Under the pieces are notes generated by a model. That model worked only from the letters and a program-made list of their open reading frames with translations. It searched no databases and was not told where the DNA came from. This document shows positions 25,491 through 34,900 of a stretch of DNA of 64,000 bases, piece by piece; within the stretch, counting starts at the first letter, position 1; every line of letters starts with the position of its first letter. Position numbers and translations under genes: made by a program. The DNA comes from JBAWWY01 sp037144355 (GTDB lineage Bacteria; Bacillota; Clostridia; Peptostreptococcales; Anaerovoracaceae): contig JBAWWY010000006.1 of the NCBI GenBank assembly GCA_037144355.1, positions 9,520 through 73,519 of the forward strand. The letters run 5' to 3'.

Positions 25491-26548
25491 TACTTTTCCT
25501 CATACATTTTCTTATAATAATCCAGATAAACTCCACTTGTAACATTGCTCATCCATTCCTTGCTATCCAGATACCATTTTATTGTTAGTTTTATACCTTC
25601 TTCGAATGTGGTTTCCGGAAACCAACCCAAATCATTCTTGATTTTCTTTGGATCTATTCCATAACGCCTATCATGGCCTTTTCTATCTTCAACATATTTT
25701 ATGAGGTCGCTGGACACGCTTTTATCCACGTTTGCATTAATGTAATCTATTATTTCATTTACAATCGTAATATTTGTCCTCTCATTATTGCCTCCGATAT
25801 TATAGACTTCAGATAACTTGGCATTTCGAATCACCAAATCAATTGCCTTGCAATGATCTTCCACATATAACCAGTCCCTAACGTTGAGTCCATCTCCGTA
25901 AACTGGCAATGTCTTATGTTGCAATGCGTTGTTGATAATAAGGGGAATCAGTTTCTCTGGAAATTGAAATGGTCCATAATTATTTGAACATCTTGTTATA
26001 TTGACAGGCAATTTAAATGTATCGGCATATGCCTTTACGAATAAATCTGCGGAGGTTTTCGCTGCAGAATATGGGCTATGTGGGTCAAGGTTTGTTTCTT
26101 CGGTGAAAAGACCTGTTTCTCCAAGTGATCCATATACTTCATCGGTGGATACTTGAATGAATTTAACTCCATTCTTGTAAATATCCTCACCAATCTCCCA
26201 AGAATCCTTGGCAATATTCAATAGGTTCACGGTACCCATAACATTGGTTTTAAGAAATATATCCGGATCCTTTATGCTCCTATCCACGTGGCTTTCTGCG
26301 GCGAAGTTGACAACATAGTCAATTTCATTCTCCTTAAATATTTTCAGGATTTCATCCTTATTGCAGATATCCGATTGTATAAAAGAATAGTTCGCATGGT
26401 TCTCTATAGTTTTTAAATTTTCCAGATTGCCAGCATATGTTAGAACGTCAACATTGATAATTTTAATATCATTATATTTCCCCAACATATACAGAATGAA
26501 GTTTGAACCAATAAATCCTGCTCCACCTGTTACTAAATATATTTTCAT
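25490..26548 (-). CDS. rfbB: dTDP-glucose 4,6-dehydratase
   Basis: A 352-aa extended SDR. The NAD site is GGAGFIGSNF at residues 8-17; the catalytic motif is STDEVYGSLG around residue 133 and YSAAK around residue 160. It produces dTDP-4-keto-6-deoxyglucose, the branch point shared by the rhamnose pathway (rfbC, rfbD) and the 3-acetamido-3,6-dideoxyhexose pathway (isomerase, aminotransferase, acetyltransferase) in this locus. Confidence 0.95.
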   Translation of the reverse strand: MKIYLVTGGAGFIGSNFILYMLGKYNDIKIINVDVLTYAGNLENLKTIENHANYSFIQSDICNKDEILKIFKENEIDYVVNFAAESHVDRSIKDPDIFLKTNVMGTVNLLNIAKDSWEIGEDIYKNGVKFIQVSTDEVYGSLGETGLFTEETNLDPHSPYSAAKTSADLFVKAYADTFKLPVNITRCSNNYGPFQFPEKLIPLIINNALQHKTLPVYGDGLNVRDWLYVEDHCKAIDLVIRNAKLSEVYNIGGNNERTNITIVNEIIDYINANVDKSVSSDLIKYVEDRKGHDRRYGIDPKKIKNDLGWFPETTFEEGIKLTIKWYLDSKEWMSNVTSGVYLDYYKKMYEEK

Positions 26549-26559
26549 ATAGATTTCTC

Positions 26560-27420
26560 CTATTCCAACGTTCTAATTTCTCCAATTTCGACTAGATATC
26601 TTTTTAAGGCATCTTTCCATCCCGGCAACCTTCCAAATCCGCCAATATCTAAACTTTCTTTTGAGAGTCTTGAATTTTTTGGTCTAATTGCTTTTGTTTT
26701 ATATTCTTCAGAGATGATTGGGACTATCTCCGTTTTACGTTTCGTCAAATTCATAATCTCTTTTGCGAATTCCACCCAGCTGCAATAACCTTCATTTGTA
26801 GCTTGATATATACCATATTTTTCTGTCTTAATCATTGATGCAATGAGCTTTGCCAAGTCGACAGTATAAGTTGGCGCGCCAATTTGGTCTCTGACAACAT
26901 ACAATTTTGATTCTATTAAGCTTAATCTTAACATTGTTTTAATAAAATTGTTGCCATTTTTTCCAAATACCCAAGATGTCCTTAATATAAAAAACTTTGA
27001 AAGTGTATTTATTATTTCATTTTCACCCATGAGTTTTGAAGTCCCATAGACTGATAAAGGATTGGCTTTTGATGAAACTTCAAATTCTGAACTTCCTGAA
27101 CCATCAAATATATAATCAGTGCTGATATAAAATAGTTTGGCCCCTATTCTATTACATGCTTGGGCAATATTCCTTGTACCAACCACATTGATTTGATAAC
27201 ACTTTTCAGGTTCAACCTCTGCCATGTCCACTGATGTGTAGGCAGCGCAGTGGATAATGGCGTTTGGCTCATATTTTATAATGAAATCCATGACCTGCAT
27301 GGCATTTGATATATCAAAATCATCTCTTGTGCAGCCTAGCGTTTCAATATTTTGCGCTTTCAATTCTTTAACAACGTCATGACCAAGCTGCCCGTTTGCT
27401 CCAGTTACCAGAATTTTCAC
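26560..27420 (-). CDS. rfbD: dTDP-4-dehydrorhamnose reductase
   Basis: A 286-aa SDR with the RmlD opening VTGANGQLGHDVV, the YISTDYIFDG motif near residue 100 and catalytic YGTSKLMGE around residue 128. It carries out the last, NAD(P)H-dependent step of dTDP-L-rhamnose synthesis. The start overlaps the end of rfbA by 4 bases. Confidence 0.95.
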   Translation of the reverse strand: MKILVTGANGQLGHDVVKELKAQNIETLGCTRDDFDISNAMQVMDFIIKYEPNAIIHCAAYTSVDMAEVEPEKCYQINVVGTRNIAQACNRIGAKLFYISTDYIFDGSGSSEFEVSSKANPLSVYGTSKLMGENEIINTLSKFFILRTSWVFGKNGNNFIKTMLRLSLIESKLYVVRDQIGAPTYTVDLAKLIASMIKTEKYGIYQATNEGYCSWVEFAKEIMNLTKRKTEIVPIISEEYKTKAIRPKNSRLSKESLDIGGFGRLPGWKDALKRYLVEIGEIRTLE

Positions 27421-28301
27421 ACTGTATACCTGACTTTTGCGTTCGCAACATTTTTGAGATGCTCTCCATATGCTGATTTCCCATATGGTTTAGCAACTTC
27501 CAACAATTTTTCACAGTCAATCCAACCATTGTTGAAGGCTATTTCTTCAAGAGCAGCAATCTTAAGCCCCTGACGTTTTTCAATAACCCTTACATATTCA
27601 GATGCCTCGGTCAATGAATCTACTGTTCCTGTATCAAGCCATGCATAGCCTCTTCCAAGAGTTATTACGTCAAGCTTTCCTTCTTCGAGATAAATTCTAT
27701 TCAAGTCGGTTATCTCAAGTTCACCCCGCTTGCTTGGTTTTAATCCTTTTGCAAGCTGGCATACCCTCTCGTCATAAAAATACAATCCAGTTACAGCATA
27801 GTTTGATTTTGCCATCGTTGGTTTTTCTTCAATTGAGATTGCTTTCCCATCATCATCGAACTCAACAACACCGAATCTTTCGGGATCCTCCACATAATAT
27901 CCAAATACTGTTGCTCTGTGTTCATTCAATACTGCTTTTTTAAGCTCTAATGTTAATCCATTCCCATAGAATATATTGTCCCCAAGTATCATGGCACATC
28001 TTACCCCATTTATGAATTCTTCTCCTATTATAAATGCCTGGGCCAAACCATCTGGCGATGGCTGCTCGGCATATGAAAGATTGATTCCAAGGTTCTTACC
28101 GTCTCCAAGAAGTTTTTCAAAGTTTGGAAGGTCATATGGCGTAGAAATAATAAGAATATCCTTTATTCCCGCCAACATAAGAACGGATAGCGGATAGTAT
28201 ATCATTGGTTTGTCATATACTGGCAACAATTGTTTACTTGTCACCATTGTCAATGGATATAGCCTTGTTCCTGATCCTCCGGCCAAAATAATGCCTTTCA
28301 T
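27417..28301 (-). CDS. rfbA: Glucose-1-phosphate thymidylyltransferase
   Basis: A 294-aa nucleotidyltransferase beginning with ILAGGSGTRLYPLT, with SKQLLPVYDKPMIYYPL (residues 22-38) and the metal site LGDNIFYG near residue 108, full length for RmlA. It makes dTDP-glucose and so feeds both dTDP-sugar branches of the locus. A ribosome binding site (GGAGGG) precedes the ATG. Confidence 0.96.
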   Translation of the reverse strand: MKGIILAGGSGTRLYPLTMVTSKQLLPVYDKPMIYYPLSVLMLAGIKDILIISTPYDLPNFEKLLGDGKNLGINLSYAEQPSPDGLAQAFIIGEEFINGVRCAMILGDNIFYGNGLTLELKKAVLNEHRATVFGYYVEDPERFGVVEFDDDGKAISIEEKPTMAKSNYAVTGLYFYDERVCQLAKGLKPSKRGELEITDLNRIYLEEGKLDVITLGRGYAWLDTGTVDSLTEASEYVRVIEKRQGLKIAALEEIAFNNGWIDCEKLLEVAKPYGKSAYGEHLKNVANAKVRYTV

Positions 28302-28349
28302 TATAACCCTCCAATGTTTAAAAATTTGTTATAAGTTGCCATTAAAATT

Positions 28350-29273
28350 TCAATCAACTTTTGCACCTGTCTCCTTAAGCCTGGAATTCTTAGCCTTGTG
28401 CATCAAATACCTACCCCAGACTGCTCCATGTATAACTGTTGATATTATCAGACCATACTTTCTTTTATAGTGCTTGTCGTAAAAAATTACCATTGAGTTG
28501 TAAAAATGAAACAAAGTCGTATCGCTGGTTTTATTTAAGCCGCTTTGCCCTTTCAGGTGAATGATCCATACTTTCGGATAATATATCACCTTATAACCAT
28601 CTTCCTTTATTCTGAAGCAAAAGTCCAGGTCCTCGCCATACATGAAGAAGCTCTCGTCAAATCCATTGATGCTTTCAAATATGCTCTTTTGGACCATCAG
28701 GTATGCCCCCGATACGGAATCCACCTCGTTGATCTGATCGTTGGGAAGATAGTTCAGTCTATACCCCCCGTACTTCTTATTCTCCGGCCATCTCTTGTCA
28801 AATCCCATAAAATAGTAAAACGAATTTTTGGGTGTTGGGAATCCTCTTTTGCATCCATGGTCCAGGCTTCCGTCTCTAAGTAAAACCTTTATTCCCAAAA
28901 CTCCTATATCACTTTTTGCGGCCATGTAAGCATAGGCTTTGTCAATTGCTTGTTCTTTAACAATCACATCTGAATTTAGAAAAAGCAACATCTCTCCACT
29001 TGTATATTTTGCTCCAACGTTGCAACCGTTGGAAAAGCCATTGTTTTCAGTCTTAAAAGCTTGGATTCTCACGAGCCTTTCAAATTTCTGTTCCCGATTT
29101 ATGCTTTCCAAAGTTTTGGTGTCGATAACTTCCTTGGCTTTTGATGAATTATCCACGACTATTATCTCATATGCAACTTCCTTTGTAGTCGTAATTATGG
29201 AATCAATGCTCTGCATTGTGAGGGCTTTTGTATTGTAGTTGATTATTATTATGGAAACATTAACGTTCGGCAC
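28350..29273 (-). CDS. GT2 glycosyltransferase, rhamnosyltransferase-like
   Basis: A 307-aa family 2 glycosyltransferase with N-terminal VSIIIINYNTKALT, a DxD-like metal site in LFLNSDVIV (around residue 103) and MYGEDLDFCFRIK around residue 215, all typical of WcaA/RfbN-type rhamnosyltransferases. There are no transmembrane segments. It lies between the initiating transferase and the rhamnose genes, so transfer of the first rhamnose residues to the lipid-linked primer is a reasonable guess. Confidence 0.78.
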   Translation of the reverse strand: MPNVNVSIIIINYNTKALTMQSIDSIITTTKEVAYEIIVVDNSSKAKEVIDTKTLESINREQKFERLVRIQAFKTENNGFSNGCNVGAKYTSGEMLLFLNSDVIVKEQAIDKAYAYMAAKSDIGVLGIKVLLRDGSLDHGCKRGFPTPKNSFYYFMGFDKRWPENKKYGGYRLNYLPNDQINEVDSVSGAYLMVQKSIFESINGFDESFFMYGEDLDFCFRIKEDGYKVIYYPKVWIIHLKGQSGLNKTSDTTLFHFYNSMVIFYDKHYKRKYGLIISTVIHGAVWGRYLMHKAKNSRLKETGAKVD

Positions 29274-29331
29274 TTGTTTCTCCTTATCTGAAAGCTCTCA
29301 ATTTTGTCACTGCAGATTTCAATCACTTTTA

Positions 29332-30747
29332 CTATTTGTTTTTTCGAAGTGCTGTGGGGGTTTCTCCCGAGATACCTTCCGTTTTTTCCGGCATGAAGAT
29401 TATCTTTATTGTAGTCATTATTATTCTCAAATCCAACAGTATGGAGTAGTTGGTTATATATATTATATCCAGTATCAGTTTGTCCTTTGGCGAGGTATTG
29501 TAATTGCCAAATACTTGGGCATAGCCTGTGATTCCAGCTTTAACTTTCAACCTCGCTCTGAATTCAGGAATAGTCTTCTCATATTCCAGCGTTATCTCCG
29601 GTCTTTCCGGTCTAGGTCCAACAAGAGACATTTCCCCTGAGAATACATTAAAAAGTTGCGGTACTTCATCAAATCTTATCTTCCTGATAAATTTTCCAAC
29701 TCCTGTTATTCTTGCATCTCCTCTTGTGGACAAACGCTGAACCCCATCATCTTCAGCTGAAACAATCATGCTTCTGAACTTGTAAACGATAAACTCCTTG
29801 CCACCTTTTGTGATCCTTTTTTGAGTATAAAATGCTGGCCCTCCATCATGTAGTTTGATTGCAATTGCAGTTATTATCATGAATGGTGATAATATTACTA
29901 TGCCAATAATCGAGATCGCCAAATCGATAATTCTTTTCAATACCTTTTGCTCTTGACTCAATCCCGAATTTCTACAAAGGAAAAGTGGAGTATCAAATAG
30001 CTGGATCTGATCGGCATTATTGGTTACAATATCCACTATTTCAGGAACAACATATAGCCTTTTATCATTGATAAAGCAGTATTCCTTCAAGTACGCCTGG
30101 AGTTCCGACGAAACATCGCAGATCATCACGGCATCGTATTTGTTATCATTGCCAATGTGATATGCTATGGTATTATCCTTTTCCAAAATCAACTGTTTTT
30201 CAGAAACCTCTAAAACAATGTTGTATTTGTCATCTCTATTCTGTATTTTAGTTATCAATTCCTGTGGATAATCTAAACCATAAATCAGCATTAATTTCTT
30301 TGGTGGTGTGAGCAGGAAGTATGTTCTATTGGAAATATAAGCCCAGATTGCAATAAAAATACCTTGCGCTGCTTCAAGCAATAATATTGGGTAGAAGCCA
30401 AGCAAGGTTCTTGCTATTAGGGAAACTTGAAAGTAAGTTATGATATTTACAAATGTTATTGCTATCAATTGTGAGTAGATTATTTCAGTTATACGATGGG
30501 TGCCAATTTTGAAACCGCCATACATGCTGGTAATTCCCCATGTAAGCATAAAATAAATCCCAATTATGATGTAGTATCCATTCTTATAAAGTGGCGAAAC
30601 AAGCATCTGCTTGTTGTATTGAAATAACACTTCCAAATACATCCCCGTAATAGCACCTAATCCAATAAAGATGACCAGGAAAATTACAGTATTTTTATAT
30701 TTGAAAGTGCTTGCTTTTGTTTCACTCTTTAAATTCGCCAAAATCAT
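29332..30747 (-). CDS. Polyprenyl glycosylphosphotransferase (initiating enzyme, WbaP/RfbP family)
   Basis: A protein of about 470 aa with roughly five N-terminal transmembrane helices (residues 20-145), a central Rossmann-like region, and a C-terminal bacterial sugar transferase domain starting at LKRIIDLAISIIG. Catalytic-domain motifs include YKFRSM, KIRFDEVPQLFNV and SLVGPRPERPE. It transfers a sugar phosphate to undecaprenyl phosphate and starts glycan synthesis. The start is uncertain: ATG 30747 has AGG only two bases away, whereas a TTG at 30741 has it 8 bases upstream. Confidence 0.9.
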   Translation of the reverse strand: MILANLKSETKASTFKYKNTVIFLVIFIGLGAITGMYLEVLFQYNKQMLVSPLYKNGYYIIIGIYFMLTWGITSMYGGFKIGTHRITEIIYSQLIAITFVNIITYFQVSLIARTLLGFYPILLLEAAQGIFIAIWAYISNRTYFLLTPPKKLMLIYGLDYPQELITKIQNRDDKYNIVLEVSEKQLILEKDNTIAYHIGNDNKYDAVMICDVSSELQAYLKEYCFINDKRLYVVPEIVDIVTNNADQIQLFDTPLFLCRNSGLSQEQKVLKRIIDLAISIIGIVILSPFMIITAIAIKLHDGGPAFYTQKRITKGGKEFIVYKFRSMIVSAEDDGVQRLSTRGDARITGVGKFIRKIRFDEVPQLFNVFSGEMSLVGPRPERPEITLEYEKTIPEFRARLKVKAGITGYAQVFGNYNTSPKDKLILDIIYITNYSILLDLRIIMTTIKIIFMPEKTEGISGETPTALRKNK

Positions 30748-30785
30748 CACCTATATAATATTTACAATTCGTTGATATTTTAACA

Positions 30786-30834
30786 TAAAAAGAGGCTAGG
30801 CGCAACAATTTTCCATGTTTCGTCTAACCCAGCC
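30786..30834 (-). terminator. Terminator-like hairpin after the first gene of the glycan locus
   Basis: On the minus strand GGCTGGG (30828-30834) pairs with CCTAGCC (30794-30800) through seven bases including one G-U pair, and is followed by CTCTTTTTATG. It sits between the epimerase and the initiating transferase, so it may act as an attenuator for the long downstream operon. The stem is short and the loop long (27 bases). Confidence 0.4.
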
Positions 30835-30852
30835 AAATCAATCCTTTTATAA

Positions 30853-31827
30853 TCAGTTGTTATCCATGTACCATTCGATAGTTTTGCTTATTCCGTTTGA
30901 AAAACTTGTATCTGGATCATACCCCAGTTCTTTTTTTGCTTTCGTAATATCTGCTGTGCTATGCATGATATCCCCTTCTCTTTCTGTCCCGAATGATGGC
31001 TCAAAGTCCTTTGAAAGTTGCCTAGCCAGTTCATGGTAAATGTCAATAAGGCTATCTTTTCGGCCGCTCCCAATATTGAATGCTTGGCCCGCGACTTTCG
31101 AGGCTGCAAGGCAGGCTTTTAGATTTGCTTCTATGGCATTGTCTATATATGTAAAATCTCTTGTCTGTTTGCCATCTCCATAAATTATTGGTACTTCGTC
31201 ATTTAAAAGAAGTCTTAGGAATTTTGGGATTACTGCGGCATATGCGCCATTTGGATCCTGTCTTTTGCCGAAAATATTGAAATATCTAAGACCGTAGGTA
31301 TCCAATCCATAAATCCCAGAGTATTGCTTCCCATTTTCCTCATTGGCTTTCTTGGTTTCCGCATAAGGAGATAGGGGTTTGCCTTCTTTGCCCTCTATTT
31401 TTGGTAGAGTCTGGTCATCTCCATAGACTGCAGAACTTGAAGCATAAACAAACTTCTTAATCTTGTTCAACCTGGCTGCTTCCATCATATTCTGAGTCCC
31501 GGCAATATTAACTTCTGCAAAAAGCAACGGTTCCTTTATACTCCATGGAACACTGACAAGGGCTGCGTGATGGAGAACAAAGTCCACACCTTCACATGCT
31601 TTCATGCAAGTTTCAAAGTCCCTGATATCTCCCTCGATATAAGTGAAACCTTTTTCGCGATTCAAAAAGTCAACGTTCTCTCTTTTCCCTGTTGAAAGAT
31701 TATCAAGACATCTCACTTTGTATCCCATTCCAATAATCGCCTCGCAAAGGTTGGATCCAATAAATCCAGCTCCACCGGTAACAAGGAATTCAGTATTTTT
31801 ATCGAATTTTAGATTTTTATATCCCAA
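30853..31827 (-). CDS. UDP-glucose/GlcNAc 4-epimerase-like SDR
   Basis: A 324-aa extended SDR with TGGAGFIGSNLCEAI, a catalytic Ser in YASSSAVYGD and Tyr-Lys in YAETKKANE; FNIFGKRQDP is typical of UDP-GlcNAc/GlcNAcA 4-epimerases of the WbpP/Gne type. The frame is open to 31884, but I place the start at the TTG at 31827: it has AGGGAG 7 bases upstream and gives the usual N-terminus GYKNLKFDKNTEFLVTGG. A second TTG at 31884 is weaker. It is the promoter-proximal gene of the glycan locus and probably supplies a UDP-hexose(amine) or uronic acid. Confidence 0.82.
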   Translation of the reverse strand: MGYKNLKFDKNTEFLVTGGAGFIGSNLCEAIIGMGYKVRCLDNLSTGKRENVDFLNREKGFTYIEGDIRDFETCMKACEGVDFVLHHAALVSVPWSIKEPLLFAEVNIAGTQNMMEAARLNKIKKFVYASSSAVYGDDQTLPKIEGKEGKPLSPYAETKKANEENGKQYSGIYGLDTYGLRYFNIFGKRQDPNGAYAAVIPKFLRLLLNDEVPIIYGDGKQTRDFTYIDNAIEANLKACLAASKVAGQAFNIGSGRKDSLIDIYHELARQLSKDFEPSFGTEREGDIMHSTADITKAKKELGYDPDTSFSNGISKTIEWYMDNN

Positions 31828-31924
31828 AGTTTTCTCCCTTACACAGTTTGCTATTGCAAACAAATTTAATTGACTTTGAAACAAGTTGTTTATTCTCCAA
31901 TTTGACTTTTTTCTATTGATTATA

Positions 31925-31953
31925 ATTGTATATTTTAAATTCTACGATGTCAA
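31925..31953 (-). promoter_or_regulatory. Promoter of the glycan locus
   Basis: On the minus strand TTGACA (31948-31953) and TACAAT (31925-31930) are spaced by exactly 17 bases. The -35 box begins 12 bases past the stop codon of the giant exported protein, giving the locus its own start. No operator-like palindrome was seen next to it. Confidence 0.75.
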
Positions 31954-31965
31954 TTTATGTGTCCT

Positions 31966-34900
31966 TTACCAGCCCCTATGCAGTTCCCAGTATCCTTCCG
32001 ACCTATAGACTATAAGTTCAACGTCCTGATTCTTTTCCGTTGGCTCTCCGCCGGTTCCTGGGTTGAATATCGCTGTAAATCTTATAGTCAAAAGAATTGG
32101 AGTGTTTCCCGACCATTTTTTCATCATGCCAGAATCCCAGAGTACCCCATTCCAACTTTGCCCCAGCGGGTTAGAAGTGATCCCAGCTGCATCCGAGCCG
32201 CTCCCCAGCGCCAGCGACGTTGCAAATTCAGGAGCCTGCAGGATCCAAGCTGAAAGATTCATCACGTTTCCAGTTGTTTCAGCATTCAAAATAAATCTTT
32301 CTCCCGGCCAGAAGACCAAGGCGCCCCTTGGAGCAAGGCCGAGCTCCGGCTGATCCTGGTTTTCAAAGCTGTTATATTTGGATATATTGTAGCGAAGACG
32401 GTTTTCCTCCCATTTGGGCGCGTGGGTCACCAGGCCGCTGATTTTCTCGGTTGGAGTGACAATGTAGGTGTAACTTTTTATCGAAGCTTTGAGAAAATCC
32501 CGCAAGGTGCAGACAGCAGTGTATTTCCCAGCTATTGCAGGAGTCAGCTTGTCGCCGTTTGCATTTTTGAGCCCATTTGTTACCAACCCAGTGTCAATGG
32601 GCGCATATTTTGCTGTCCCGTTCACTTCGCTATTTGGGATTGGAGAAATACCTGCCTTCGTGAAGCTGTAAACGAGCTTGCTTTTAACATCGTAAACTTC
32701 AGTTTTAAGTTCAAGCACATGTTTGTCTTTGTCACTTACGTTTATTTCAAGTTTGTAATCCATGCCTTCCTTGAGGCTTCCTGGCACCGTCTTGATCAGA
32801 TTAATCATAGGCCCTTCAGAGTCTCCTTCTATATACAATGTTAAAGTTTCAACATTGCTGAGCTTGTCATATGCGGCAACTCCTGTATTGTCTTCTTGCC
32901 AGTGTTCCACAAAATATTTTCCGTCTATATAGAATCTATCCACTGCCTTGTTCAATATTTGTCCCGATATTGGATTCGTTCCATCATTCAGAGCTTCATG
33001 GGTGTATCTCCAATATTCCTTTTTTGAAGGATCATTTTCGTAGTCATAGTACTTGATTCCGTAGTTGATTAGTTCTCCCTTTTGAAATATCATGCTTTTT
33101 TCTGTGATCTCTTCCCCAAATTCCTCTTTCGATATGGAAAGTTCGCAGAAAGCCCTGTTCCAATCATTGGTCTGTGTCAACTCCCCAAAATATTCATCAT
33201 CAACATAAGTTCTCGTCCCATCTTCAATTGTGTAAACTCTAAGATTTTGAAGAACCACTTCCTGGGTTTCCATGCCAGTAAATTCGAACCTTATTGTCCC
33301 TTCACTCCCGAAGTTTTTCTGTTCAACAAACACAAGAGCATTTTCCTTGTCCAAAAAATACTTGTTCGTGGCAACTCCATTTACTGCTGGAAGCAATGAT
33401 AGGTCGATGTCATACATTCCAGTCGAGTCGCTATATGAATTTTTCACCGTGACGCTTCTTGTACCGGCCAAGTCAGGAAGCCTTATCACATAAGGGCTCC
33501 CCATATTGATATATGGGTCTTGAGGATTTTTGTTTATTCCTCCCCGCCAAACAGTGGCACTCATGTCATAAGTAACCGATGATCTTGAAATGCTGGACCA
33601 TGTGTTAAGCCTAGCAATTCCAACCTTTCCAGCCGGTATGTTGAATTCCATGCCCCCGCTGCAAGCCTTCCCAGCTGTATTGGTATATTGCCCGCTCTTG
33701 ATCTTGAATGAACTGGCATCTCCTGTTCCCAAATCTCTAAGATATGGAATCAAAGTGATGTCGTTGAAGTCTTCAAAATATTTTTGATAACCCATGCTGC
33801 CGAAGCTGATTGTCCCTGGTGGTGTTTCAAATGATCCAAGAATATGGGAATATCCATCCTCTCCCTGCGTCAAACTGAAATTTCCTTCGCTTGGCTCGAC
33901 TCTAGGAGTCTTTGATATGAACATTACTTTCAGATTATCCAAATAGAATTTATAGGAATCTGGAGCCATTCCGTAATAAGTTACCGCGAATTCCAGTGTA
34001 ACGGTCCCTTCCTTCAATATATTTTTATGAATATAGCTACCACTCTTTATTGCGGTGTCCCTCATATAATTATCCCAGAGCTCTCCGTTGATATACACCC
34101 CATTGTCTCTCAAAAAGCTTGCCTCCATATTGTACTTATAGTCAAATGACAAAACACCTTCCTTTCCGGCCGGAATTTGAAAGCTGATTGTGTCCCGAAA
34201 TGTCCTTACTTTATTGGTATTGCTATCCCCTGCATTTGAATCGCAGGCATGGTATTCTCCCGAAATAATCTTGGTGCTGCTCCCCAGATTGAAAAAACTG
34301 TTCGTCCTGCTATTGTTGAAATCCTCCAACACTTCTGATTCCACATAATATTTGTCGCTTCCAACGAAACTGTCTTCCACGAGCTGATTGGTTTTAAATG
34401 TAGATTTTATATAGTCTTTTGGCTTCATCCCCTTAATATCATACTCATAATAATAGGTTTTCGAAGGATCCAATTTGAAGCTCTTCTCAATATATGCGCT
34501 GGCCCCATTTACCTTGATTTTAAGCCCCTGCATGGTCTTCACTGCCTCAGCTATTATCTTTGTGCTTAAAGCCCCCATATCCAGGTTATCGGTGCATATA
34601 AGCTTCCCATTGCTGACCTCTATCATCTTTTTGGAATTTACATATACGCTTCCTGCCATTCCCCCCAATTTATTGTATTTATCACAAACTGCTACAATGT
34701 TTATCTCCTCGTCATTGGTCAAAAACTCATCCAAACCTTTTTCCAAGCTGGACCATATTTCCTTCCCGTATGCAATAATCCTACTTCTATAGACTGAAGC
34801 TCCTGGCCGATTATCCGCTGAAACCACAGCTTTAAACATATCCGAAGCCTTCCCGAATTCCTCTGCAATGTCCATCCCCAGATCATAAATGCTGGAAACG

